Under the pieces are notes generated by a model. That model did no database searches. It was not told the DNA's origin and saw only the letters and a list, made by a program, of their open reading frames with translations. The position numbers and the translations under genes were made by a program. From Planctomycetaceae bacterium (GTDB taxonomy: Bacteria; Planctomycetota; Planctomycetia; Pirellulales; UBA1268), in contig DNLZ01000189.1 of assembly GCA_003488325.1 (NCBI GenBank), positions 851-7,710 on the forward strand: DNA of 6,860 nucleotides, written 5' to 3'. Below are positions 1 to 6,261 of this stretch, one piece after another; position 1 is the first letter of the stretch, and each line of letters begins with the position of its first letter.

Positions 1-2
1 CC

Positions 3-275
3 ACGACGCTGCCCGATGGCACGGCGGTCGACGGGCTCGCGGGCCTGCGTGACTACCTCGCGACACGGCGCCGCGACGACGTGCTGCGGCAGTTCGCCCG
101 CAAACTGCTCGGCTACGCACTCGGCCGGAGCGTCCAGCTGTCCGACGAGCCGCTCATCGACACGCTCGTCCAGTCCCCGGGGCATCGCGCCGCCGACCTC
201 GTGGAACTCGTCGTCAGAAGCCCCCAGTTTCGCACCGTCCGCGGCGGCTCGTCGGCCGACGGCGGCGCCCCGTAG
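3..275 (+). CDS. C-terminal fragment of a DUF1592/DUF1588/DUF1585-type planctomycete protein
   Basis: This is the 3' end of a larger gene; the reading frame is open from the window edge to the TAG at 273-275, and the start lies outside. The visible 90 residues contain LPDGTAVDGLAGLRDYL, then RRDDVLRQFARKLLGYALGR, then a segment ending in ELVVRSPQFRTVRG. A 'G..G...L..YL' segment, then 'F.RKLL.YALGR', then a late '...SP.F' stretch is the usual ending of the DUF1585 domain. That domain closes large secreted planctomycete proteins that also carry DUF1587, DUF1592, DUF1588 and often a c-type haem motif. Their biochemical role is not settled. A DUF1552 gene follows 29 nt downstream on the same strand, the typical partner, which supports the assignment. 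An internal ATG at 81 is only a methionine inside the domain and is not taken as a start. Confidence 0.85.
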   Translation, partial: TTLPDGTAVDGLAGLRDYLATRRRDDVLRQFARKLLGYALGRSVQLSDEPLIDTLVQSPGHRAADLVELVVRSPQFRTVRGGSSADGGAP

Positions 276-304
276 GATCGTAGTCCACCCCGGAGCGTCT
301 CCCC

Positions 305-1636
305 ATGCACCAGCACCTCCTCGGCCGCCGCCTCTTCCTGCGCGGCGCGGGCGTCACGATGGCGCTGCCGTGGCTCGAGTCGCGCACCGTCTGGGGCGAC
401 CTGCCGGCGGGACCGGAACCGGCGAGCGGTCCGCCCCTGCGGCTCTGCGTGACGTTCTCGGGGAATGGCTTTCACTCGAAGGAGTGGTGGGCCCGGGGGG
501 CGGGCCGCGAGATGGAACTCGGCCGCGTCCTCGAGCCGCTCGCCGAATTCCGCGAGCGGCTGCTCTTCGTCGGGGGCCTGTATCACGCGGAGGCCCGCAA
601 GGGCAACATCCACAGCTCGCAGACGGGCAACATGCTGTCGGGCGCGCCGATCGCCTCGGGGGGCACGATCCGGTCGGGGACGAGCTTCGATCAACTCCTC
701 GCGAAGGCCCATGGCCGCGGCACGAAGGTGCCGAGTCTCGTGCTCGGTTGCGAGCAGTCGAACCCGTCGGTGCACAAGAACTACAGCATGCTCTACAGCT
801 CGCACATCTCGTGGAGTTCGCCGACGACGCCCGTGCCCTTGGAGCTCTACCCGGCGCTCGCCTTCGACCGGCTCTTCAAGGATGAATCGTCCCCCGAAGA
901 CCAGAGCGTGCTCGACGCCGTGCTCGCGGACGCAACCGACCTGCGGCGCACGATCAGCACGGGCGACCGCGTGAAGCTCGACGAATACCTCGAGAGCGTG
1001 CGCGACGTGGAGCGGCGGATCGAGGCCGCCGGCAGCCGCGGCGAACTCCAGGGATGGCGGCCCACGCTCGCCGCGCCGACCATCGGCCGGCCGGCCGACG
1101 GCATTCCGCAGGACATCGGCGAGCACATGCGGCTGATGATCGACATCCTCGTGCTCGGATTCCAGACCGACACGACGCGGATCGCCACGCTCAAGCTCAA
1201 CAACGACCACAGCGCGCTGCGGTTCCCGAACCTGCCGAGCGTGCAGCAGCCGGGACACGGCATCGATTACATGATCCACCACCTCCTCTCCCACAGCGAC
1301 GGGGAGGACTGGCTCGCCGTGAACCGTTTCTTCATGGAGCAGGTGGCCTACCTGGCACGGCGGCTCGACGCGGTCCGGGAGGGGGACCGCACGCTGCTCG
1401 ACGGCACGCTGCTCATGCACTGCTCGAGCATGATGGCCGGCGCGAAGCACGATAATGACCGGCTGCCGGTGATCGTGCTCGGCGGCCGTGCAGCCGGCCT
1501 CGAGGGGGGACGGGTGCTCGACTACGCGCAGGCCGGCGAGCGGCAGCTCTGCAGGCTCTACCTGTCGCTCATGGCGAAGATGGGCGTCGTGCTCGACACC
1601 TTCGGCGACGCCACCACGCCGCTGGCGGAGGTGTGA
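305..1636 (+). CDS. DUF1552 family exported protein
   Basis: This 443-residue protein belongs to the DUF1552 (PF07586) family, common in Planctomycetota and of unknown biochemical function. The N-terminus has a twin-arginine-like leader: RRLFLRG at residues 8-14, then a short hydrophobic stretch GVTMALPWLES (16-26), so export by the Tat route is likely. Family hallmarks are the early FSGNGFH segment (51-57), the SGAPIASGGTIRSGTSFDQ stretch (112-130), the DVERRIEAA helix (234-242), the histidine-rich centre HHLLSHSD (325-332) and the closing LPVIVLGG...GLEGGRVL (387-404) and LYLSLMAKMGV...FGD (418-435). The family is named for an HXXSHH motif; here it reads HLLSHS, so the last histidine is replaced by serine. 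The start is supported by GGAG at 292-295, nine bases ahead of the ATG. The gene is probably co-transcribed with the DUF1585-type gene just upstream. Confidence 0.92.
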   Translation: MHQHLLGRRLFLRGAGVTMALPWLESRTVWGDLPAGPEPASGPPLRLCVTFSGNGFHSKEWWARGAGREMELGRVLEPLAEFRERLLFVGGLYHAEARKGNIHSSQTGNMLSGAPIASGGTIRSGTSFDQLLAKAHGRGTKVPSLVLGCEQSNPSVHKNYSMLYSSHISWSSPTTPVPLELYPALAFDRLFKDESSPEDQSVLDAVLADATDLRRTISTGDRVKLDEYLESVRDVERRIEAAGSRGELQGWRPTLAAPTIGRPADGIPQDIGEHMRLMIDILVLGFQTDTTRIATLKLNNDHSALRFPNLPSVQQPGHGIDYMIHHLLSHSDGEDWLAVNRFFMEQVAYLARRLDAVREGDRTLLDGTLLMHCSSMMAGAKHDNDRLPVIVLGGRAAGLEGGRVLDYAQAGERQLCRLYLSLMAKMGVVLDTFGDATTPLAEV

Positions 1637-1744
1637 GCCGCGCCATCCGCGCCGCGCGAGCGTATCATGCCGCCCGCAGCCACCCCGGGCTCGCATCACC
1701 GCGGCGCGGTCCTGGCACTGCAGGCGATCGAGGCGTCCTCCCTT

Positions 1745-1750
1745 CAGGAG
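1745..1750 (+). promoter_or_regulatory. Ribosome binding site of the Dabb gene
   Basis: CAGGAG ends nine bases before the ATG at 1760. It decides the start: the upstream in-frame ATG at 1667 has no such site, and starting there would bury the signal peptide behind 31 extra residues. Confidence 0.7.
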
Positions 1751-1759
1751 CTGTTCATC

Positions 1760-2176
1760 ATGGGCCTTTCCTTCCTGATGTCGTGTCGCGTGGCCATCCT
1801 TCTGGCCTCCGCCATGGCGGTCGTCGTCAGCGCGAGCGCGGCGGCGTCGGCTGCCGAGCCCGCCGCGGCACGCACGCTGCGGCACGTCGTGCTCTTCAAG
1901 TTCAAGGACTCCTCAACCCCCGCCGACGTCGCCCGCATCGTCGAAGCGTTCCGCGGCTTGCCGCAGCGGATCCCGGTGATCAAGGGATTCGAGTGGGGCA
2001 CGAACGTGTCGCCCGAGGGCAAGGCGGAGGGCTTCACGCACTGCTTCTTCGTGAGCTTTGCGACGGAGGCCGACCGCGACGCCTATCTGCCCCACCCGGC
2101 CCACAAGGAGTTCGTGGGGATCGTCGGACCGCACGTGGACAAGGTCTGCGTGGTCGACTACTGGACGCAGCCCTGA
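1760..2176 (+). CDS. Exported Dabb (stress-responsive A/B barrel) domain protein
   Basis: This 138-residue protein has a Sec-type signal peptide followed by a single Dabb domain (PF07876, a dimeric alpha/beta barrel). The leader has a short basic start (MSCR, 7-10), a hydrophobic core VAILLASAMAVVVSA (11-25) and a probable signal peptidase site near ASA-AEP (about 31/32). The Dabb domain spans about residues 39-136. Typical elements are the first strand LRHVVLFKFKD (40-50), the PVIKGFEWG segment (72-80), the strand GFTHCFFVSF (91-100) and YLPHPAHKEFV (109-119). Dabb proteins include plant stress proteins, polyketide cyclases and many uncharacterised bacterial proteins, so the fold can be named but not the reaction. 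Planctomycetes often carry exported Dabb proteins like this one. It lies 123 bases after the DUF1552 gene on the same strand, and it converges with the minus-strand sulfur operon. Confidence 0.88.
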   Translation: MGLSFLMSCRVAILLASAMAVVVSASAAASAAEPAAARTLRHVVLFKFKDSSTPADVARIVEAFRGLPQRIPVIKGFEWGTNVSPEGKAEGFTHCFFVSFATEADRDAYLPHPAHKEFVGIVGPHVDKVCVVDYWTQP

Positions 2177-2181
2177 CGAGC

Positions 2182-2205
2182 GGCGGCGGACTGGACGGCG
2201 CCGCC
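2182..2205. terminator. GC-rich hairpin between convergent genes, possible terminator
   Basis: GGCGGCG (2182-2188) and CGCCGCC (2199-2205) are perfect inverted 7-mers around a 10-nt loop, placed six bases after the Dabb stop codon. This 75-bp gap is where transcripts from both strands should end. No run of T follows on either strand, so it is not a classic intrinsic terminator. In DNA this rich in GC such a stem can also occur by chance. Confidence 0.25.
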
Positions 2206-2251
2206 CGCACGATCGCGCGCGCAGTCCCCGCGGTCTCGGGAGGGGTTCGGT

Positions 2252-2827
2252 TCAATACACGCCGATCGCCGTCCAGCCGTCGGCAGGGCGGTTGATGTTG
2301 AAGGTCATGGCGGATTGGGCGATACGGATGCCGGGCAGCACGTCCGACAGCGGATTGCCACCGCGAATGACCGATTGGCCGCACACCCACACCTCCACGC
2401 CGTTGGCAATCAGTTTTTCGACCAGTTCACGGCTGGGATTGGGGCCACCGGCCGGCGACTTCGCATGCGCTTCGTCCTTGAGCGCCGCAGCAGTCGCATT
2501 GAAATGGAGAATCACGGCGATCTGGGGGCGCGGCCCGGGCATCCCCTCGAGTGCACAGAGGTTGACCAGCCGGGCGGCACTTTCGAGGCCCCGATTCGGT
2601 TTGCCGGCGGGCGCGGCGGCCGTCGTGTCGAAATAGACCTTTCCGCCGGCGCGGATCCGCTCGCCCGCGTCCGGCAGCGCGACCACCGGGCCATACGTGT
2701 CGATCTGCGGAAACTGCAGGGGCGGCAGCGCGGCGGCTGGTTCCGCCCCAGGGCACGAAAACGCTCGGACCGAGGCACAGGCGGCGCCGACGAACGCGAA
2801 GACGAGGCGGCGATGCAGAGGACTCAT
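2252..2827 (-). CDS. Exported DsrE-family protein (DsrE/DsrF-like, COG1416 type)
   Basis: This 191-residue protein looks like a DsrE-fold sulfur carrier with a leader for export. Residues 1-28 form a signal peptide: basic start SPLHRR, hydrophobic LVFAFVGAACASV (8-20), likely cleavage around PGAEPAA. The DsrE-like domain runs from about residue 45 to the end. It shows a strand PQIAVILHFNATAAAL (101-116), a helix SRELVEKLIANGVEVWVC (132-149) and the family's conserved cysteine motif CGQS (Cys149-Ser152). That cysteine is the expected persulfide-bearing residue in COG1416-type relatives; a second cysteine is Cys91. A GAGAG ... more exactly GAGAG at 2835-2839 on the coding strand lies seven bases before the ATG. 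The gene follows the TauE gene by 27 nt and is the last of the operon. Inferred role: binding or passing sulfane sulfur in the periplasm. The reaction cannot be stated from sequence. Confidence 0.85.
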   Translation of the reverse strand: MSPLHRRLVFAFVGAACASVRAFSCPGAEPAAALPPLQFPQIDTYGPVVALPDAGERIRAGGKVYFDTTAAAPAGKPNRGLESAARLVNLCALEGMPGPRPQIAVILHFNATAAALKDEAHAKSPAGGPNPSRELVEKLIANGVEVWVCGQSVIRGGNPLSDVLPGIRIAQSAMTFNINRPADGWTAIGVY

Positions 2828-2854
2828 GGGCGTTCTCTCAGGGATATGAAGCGA

Positions 2855-3733
2855 TCAGAAGCGACGCAAGGTCTTGAAGATGATGAAGGCCGCGACGAGA
2901 ACGATCGCCACGGAGAAGATGCGGGCCAGCGTCGGGCCGCCGATGCGGCGGCCAGCCCAGGAGCCGACGAACAGGGCGGGCACACCGCCCCCCACGAAAC
3001 TGCCGGCAACGTCGATGGGAATGCTGCGACCGGCAGCCACCTGAGCGGCCACCGCCGCGGCACCCACGAGCGTCATCACGAAAAGGGACGTCCCGATCGC
3101 GCGAAAGACATCCATCGTGGCGAACGCGACGAGGGCCGGCACGATCAGGAATCCACCGCCGACGCCGAACAGCCCGGAGAGCAGGCCGACCGCGAGTCCC
3201 ACGAGCGCGAGCAGGACGAAGCAGCGCGTGGTCATCCGCAGCCTGCCCTCCGCGTCGCGACTGCAGGTCGGGCCGACGCCCGCGGCAAACACGCCCGCCG
3301 AAGCCCGCTCGGTCCGGTCCGCCGCCTTCTGCCACATCCTCCCGGCGATCAGCAGCATGAGTCCGGCGAAGGCGGCCATGAGGGTCTGTGGCGGCACCTG
3401 ACCGCCGAGCCAGCCGCCGGCCGGAGCCGTCACCATGCCCGCCGCCGCGAAGAGCAGCCCCGTCCGCACCTCGACCTCGCCATACCACCAGCGCTCGGCC
3501 GCGCCGACGAGCGCCGTCGCCGTCACCGTGACGAGCGAGATGCTCACGGCCGTCCGCGGATCGACGCCGATCCCGTACACGAGCAGCGGCACGGCGAAGA
3601 TCGCACCACCACCACCGGTCAGGCCGAGTGACAGGCCGACGAGACCGCCCGCCGCCACCGACGCGAGCACGGTCCACGCGGGGCGATGAGTGGCCGCGAC
3701 CGCGTCGATCATCGACAGCAGTGGGGCGATCAT
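2855..3733 (-). CDS. TauE/SafE family (COG0730) anion/sulfite exporter
   Basis: This 292-residue integral membrane protein has the two-repeat layout of TauE/SafE permeases. Each half opens with a glycine-rich motif on a hydrophobic helix: GLSLGLTGGGGAIFAVPLL (33-51) and GLLSGLFGVGGGFLIVPAL (183-201). Further hydrophobic stretches lie near 90-105, 116-132, 170-186, 214-233, 244-260 and 271-286. A hydrophilic loop (about 134-169, with a lone Cys157) separates the halves. Family members export sulfite, sulfoacetate or other organosulfur anions. Beside a persulfide dioxygenase, the likely cargo is sulfite or thiosulfate, which is an inference. The start ATG overlaps the upstream gene's TGA (shared ATGA, 3733-3730). 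No clear Shine-Dalgarno precedes it, so translation probably depends on coupling to the dioxygenase gene. The longer open frame upstream runs across that gene in another frame and is not real coding. Confidence 0.9.
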   Translation of the reverse strand: MIAPLLSMIDAVAATHRPAWTVLASVAAGGLVGLSLGLTGGGGAIFAVPLLVYGIGVDPRTAVSISLVTVTATALVGAAERWWYGEVEVRTGLLFAAAGMVTAPAGGWLGGQVPPQTLMAAFAGLMLLIAGRMWQKAADRTERASAGVFAAGVGPTCSRDAEGRLRMTTRCFVLLALVGLAVGLLSGLFGVGGGFLIVPALVAFATMDVFRAIGTSLFVMTLVGAAAVAAQVAAGRSIPIDVAGSFVGGGVPALFVGSWAGRRIGGPTLARIFSVAIVLVAAFIIFKTLRRF

Positions 3734-5154
3734 GCGGGGAGCTTCGCCGCGAGCCACGCCTTGTAGCCGCCCACCATGTCCCGCACGTCGCGGCGGCCAA
3801 GCTTCTGCAGCAGGCTCGCGGCGATCGCCGAGCGATAGCCTCCTTCGCAGTGCACGACCACCGGCCGGCCGGCCGGAATCTCGCCGATTCGTTCGTCGAG
3901 ATGGGTGAGGGGAATGTTGAGACTCCCGGCGACGTGCCCCCCTGCGTGCTCCGCCTCGCTCCGCACGTCCACCACGATCGGCGTCGCACCGGCGTCGGAC
4001 CGTTTCCCGGCGAGCCATTCGGCCAGGGCTGGCGCGGTGATCCGCTCCGTGCGTTCCACGAGATCGTCGCGGACAGCCAGCGCGCTCATGCCGCCGGCGA
4101 GATAGCCGGCCACGTTGTCGAAGCCGATGCGGCCGAGCCGCATCACGGCCTCGGCTGCAGGATCGTCGCCTCCGCCCGGCCCGCCTTCTTCCGCGATCAC
4201 GATGATCGGCTTGTCGTGGGCAAGCATCGATCCCGCCCAGGTGGCGTACCTGCCGGAGAGCGCGATGTTGAGCGCCCCACGCAGGTGGCCCCCTTCGAAA
4301 TCGATCCCATCGCGGACATCGAGGAGCTGGGCACCGGACTTCTCGAGGCCGAGCACCTCGTCGAGCGACAGGGGCTTGAGCGTCTTCGCCATCGCCGCAT
4401 CGAGCGACACCCGCTCCTTGCGGTTGAGGATCGCGTCGTGCACGAAGTAGTCCGGCGCCTCCGGCTGATCCGCCGTGACGATGGCCTTGAACGCATCTCG
4501 GCCCATCGGCTGCAGGGCGTAGTTGAACTTCTTCTGCTCGCCGATCGTGGAGACGGTCTCCTTCGACAGGCTCTTGCCGCACATGCTGCCCGCCCCGTGG
4601 GCCGGATACACGAGCGTGGCGTCGGGCAGCTTCACGAGCTTGTTCGTGATGCTGTCGTAGAGCATGTCGGCCAGCTCATCGGCCGTCACACCGATGCTCG
4701 CCAGGAGGTCCGGCCGTCCCACGTCGCCGATGAAGAGCGTGTCGCCCGTGAGCACAGCCAGCGGCTCGGCACGGCTCCTTGCCAGATCGTAGACGAGGAT
4801 CGAGATGCCCTCGGGCGTGTGGCCCGGCGTCTCCATGACCTCGAGCCTCACGTCGCCGAACTCGACCACGTCGCCCTCCCTCATCTTCGCGCAGGCGAAC
4901 TCCGCCTCCGCCCGGTGGCCGAGATGGATCGTCGCCCCGGCACGGTCGCGCAGCTCGATGTGGCCCGCGATGAAGTCGGCGTGGAAGTGCGTGAGGAAGA
5001 CATGCTTGATCGCGTAGCCACCGGCCCTCGCGTCGGCGAGGTACTGATCGACGTCGCGCTGGGGATCCACCACGGCGGCTGTCTTCGTCTTCTCGTCGGT
5101 GATCATGTACGACGCGTGCGACAGGCAGGCGAGGTAGTACTGCTGGATTTTCAC
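3730..5154 (-). CDS. Persulfide dioxygenase-rhodanese fusion (CstB/ETHE1-like MBL fold plus two rhodanese domains)
   Basis: This 474-residue cytoplasmic protein has an N-terminal metallo-beta-lactamase fold of the ETHE1/persulfide dioxygenase type (about 1-250) and two rhodanese domains (about 262-366 and 373-472). This is the architecture of staphylococcal CstB. ETHE1-type enzymes use one iron held by two His and one Asp to oxidise glutathione- or other thiol-bound persulfide to sulfite. The matching residues are His56 in THFHAD, His112 in TPGHTPEG and Asp138 in LTGDTLFIGD. YPAHGAGSMCG (183-193) is also typical. The position after HAD is Phe61 rather than His, as expected for a mononuclear site. 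The first rhodanese lacks a catalytic cysteine (IIVIAEEGGPGGG, 317-329) and looks structural. The second has the loop CEGGYRS with Cys436. The start codon is GTG, chosen because GGAGA (5161-5165) sits six bases ahead. It lies 42 nt after the previous gene and overlaps the next by 4 nt. Confidence 0.92.
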   Translation of the reverse strand: MKIQQYYLACLSHASYMITDEKTKTAAVVDPQRDVDQYLADARAGGYAIKHVFLTHFHADFIAGHIELRDRAGATIHLGHRAEAEFACAKMREGDVVEFGDVRLEVMETPGHTPEGISILVYDLARSRAEPLAVLTGDTLFIGDVGRPDLLASIGVTADELADMLYDSITNKLVKLPDATLVYPAHGAGSMCGKSLSKETVSTIGEQKKFNYALQPMGRDAFKAIVTADQPEAPDYFVHDAILNRKERVSLDAAMAKTLKPLSLDEVLGLEKSGAQLLDVRDGIDFEGGHLRGALNIALSGRYATWAGSMLAHDKPIIVIAEEGGPGGGDDPAAEAVMRLGRIGFDNVAGYLAGGMSALAVRDDLVERTERITAPALAEWLAGKRSDAGATPIVVDVRSEAEHAGGHVAGSLNIPLTHLDERIGEIPAGRPVVVHCEGGYRSAIAASLLQKLGRRDVRDMVGGYKAWLAAKLPA

Positions 5155-5160
5155 GGGCTG

Positions 5161-5165
5161 TCTCC
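5161..5165 (-). promoter_or_regulatory. Ribosome binding site fixing the GTG start of the dioxygenase fusion
   Basis: On the coding strand this reads GGAGA, six bases ahead of GTG at 5154-5152. The GTG is followed directly by the conserved MBL N-terminus KIQQYYLACLSHASY, so both signals agree on this start. Confidence 0.65.
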
Positions 5166-5196
5166 GCTGGTGGCATGGGCATGGGAGGCCGGGCCG

Positions 5197-6156
5197 TCAC
5201 TTGCCGACGGCGGCCGGGAAGCCGGCCTTCACGAGCTGTGGGTAACCCGGCTTGATCGCCCGGACGTCGTATCCGAGCGGCTTCAGCATCGCGGCGGCTT
5301 CCGCGCAGCGACCGCCAGCGAGGCAGTAGCAGTAGATGATCTTGTCCTTGGGCAGGATCTTCGCGAGCTCCTGCGGTGAAACACCGCGCTCGAGCGTGCT
5401 CAACGGCAGCAGGCCGGCGCCGGCAAGGTGGCCCTGCTGCCACTCGTCGGGCTCCCGCACGTCGATGATCACGGCCTTCTGCTCGCGCACCGCCTGCTTC
5501 ACCGTGTCGAGCGAGTCCTTCGTGTGCTCGGCGGCCGCGGTGCCCGACGCCACGGCGAGCGCGAGCCCGAGCAGGATGGCACGGGAACAGGTCGTGGCCG
5601 TGCCACGCCCCCCACCCGCCACCTGATTCCACGGCATGCGGGCGATCAGCATCGCCATGCCGCAGGTGTCGGTGATCCCGGCGAACACGAGGCCGCAGCC
5701 CACGAAGCCAGCGAGGCCCGCGCCGATCGCCTGCCAGTTCACCGGTGCCTCGGGCGCGAAGGCGGCCAGTGCCGCTCCGATGGCGACCAGCGCCCCTGCG
5801 GCGATCCGCACCTGCCGCTCGAGCGACATCGCCTTGCGACCCCGGACGACCGGCACGCCGGCGGCCTCGCAGGCTGCCGTGCCCCCTTCGACGCTGACCA
5901 CGTCGCTGAGCCCCGCCGCGAGCAGCTTTTCACACGCCTTGTGGCTGCGGGTGCCGGACTTGCAGACGAAGTAGACCGGCCCGGCCCCGGCGAGGGATGT
6001 CACGGCGTGCGCGTCGAGTCGGTCGAGTGGAATGTTGTGCGCGAAATCGACGTGCACTTCGCCGAACTCGGCGGGCGTGCGGACATCGATGAGCGTGACC
6101 TTGTCGCCCCTGCGGCGAAGGTCGGCGAGCGTCGTGGGGGAAATCGTCGCAACCAT
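5197..6156 (-). CDS. Membrane protein: rhodanese - YgaP-like (DUF2892) hairpin - signal-anchor - second rhodanese
   Basis: This 319-residue protein reads as two sulfurtransferases joined through the membrane. Rhodanese 1 spans about residues 5-105, with active loop CKSGTRS (Cys65). A YgaP/DUF2892-like pair of hydrophobic helices follows (about 115-134 and 141-162) and ends in the typical CGMAMLIARMPWNQ (165-178). Then comes a basic, glycine-rich linker and a third hydrophobic segment AILLGLALAVASGTAAAE (193-210), which resembles a signal peptide. Rhodanese 2 (about 215-315) has IIDVREPDEW (230-239) and the loop CLAGGR (Cys278). With the N-terminus inside, three helices would put rhodanese 1 in the cytoplasm and rhodanese 2 in the periplasm; arginines 172, 184 and 192 on the inner side agree. 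Rhodaneses move sulfane sulfur through a cysteine persulfide. A GGAGGA seven bases ahead fixes the ATG. It is the first structural gene after the repressor. Confidence 0.88.
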   Translation of the reverse strand: MVATISPTTLADLRRRGDKVTLIDVRTPAEFGEVHVDFAHNIPLDRLDAHAVTSLAGAGPVYFVCKSGTRSHKACEKLLAAGLSDVVSVEGGTAACEAAGVPVVRGRKAMSLERQVRIAAGALVAIGAALAAFAPEAPVNWQAIGAGLAGFVGCGLVFAGITDTCGMAMLIARMPWNQVAGGGRGTATTCSRAILLGLALAVASGTAAAEHTKDSLDTVKQAVREQKAVIIDVREPDEWQQGHLAGAGLLPLSTLERGVSPQELAKILPKDKIIYCYCLAGGRCAEAAAMLKPLGYDVRAIKPGYPQLVKAGFPAAVGK

Positions 6157-6163
6157 GGAAGCG

Positions 6164-6169
6164 TCCTCC
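6164..6169 (-). promoter_or_regulatory. Strong ribosome binding site of the double-rhodanese gene
   Basis: On the coding strand this reads GGAGGA, seven bases before the ATG at 6156. It rules out the longer in-frame TTG start at 6243, which would lie upstream of the predicted promoter and operator. Confidence 0.75.
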
Positions 6170-6196
6170 GGGTCAAGGGAACGAAGCGTACGGGTC

Positions 6197-6225
6197 GTTG
6201 TATCGTGATGTGTCGATATGTTGAA
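6197..6225 (-). promoter_or_regulatory. Probable promoter of the sulfur operon
   Basis: On the minus strand, TTCAAC (6225-6220) and TACAAC (6202-6197) are spaced by 17 bases in an AT-rich patch of otherwise GC-rich DNA. They match the sigma-70 -35 and -10 consensus at three and four of six positions, so the match is weak. It is supported by an operator-like repeat sitting in the spacer, by the 105-bp gap after the repressor gene, and by the strong ribosome binding site about 30 bases downstream. Transcription would start near 6190. Confidence 0.5.
6200..6220. promoter_or_regulatory. Candidate ArsR operator, copy 2 (ahead of the double-rhodanese gene)
   Basis: On the minus strand this 21-bp site reads CATATCG, eight other bases, then CGATAC. 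The core is an inverted repeat TATCG-N8-CGATA (6201-6218). All 13 fixed positions and the N8 spacing are the same in the site ahead of the repressor gene at 6683-6703; only the central eight bases differ. Its position in the spacer of the weak promoter fits repression by blocking polymerase. Confidence 0.65.
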
Positions 6226-6261
6226 AACGTAGAACCGGGGCAATGGTACGAGGGAGACCCC

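Noticed and set aside
16..885. Plus-strand open frame overlapping the DUF1585-type tail and DUF1552
   Set aside because: It is in another frame from both real genes, with low-complexity Arg/Ala/Pro-rich translation.
1667..1759. Longer start of the Dabb gene at ATG 1667
   Set aside because: It would put 31 unrelated residues before a good signal peptide, and the ribosome binding site at 1745-1750 favours 1760.
113..1885. Long minus-strand open frame of 590 codons
   Set aside because: It is antisense to the DUF1552 gene, is rich in Arg and His, and runs across three real genes and their gaps.
2315..3631. Long plus-strand open frame of 438 codons
   Set aside because: It lies antisense to the DsrE and TauE genes, has a composition dominated by Arg, Glu, Asp, His and Gly with no domain, and is a by-product of high GC content.
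3628..5379. Long plus-strand open frame of 583 codons
   Set aside because: It is antisense to the dioxygenase fusion, whose conserved motifs leave no doubt about the real strand; the antisense product shows no recognisable domain.
6157..6243. Extended start of the double-rhodanese gene at a TTG (6243)
   Set aside because: The extension covers the operator and promoter, and a strong ribosome binding site precedes the ATG at 6156.
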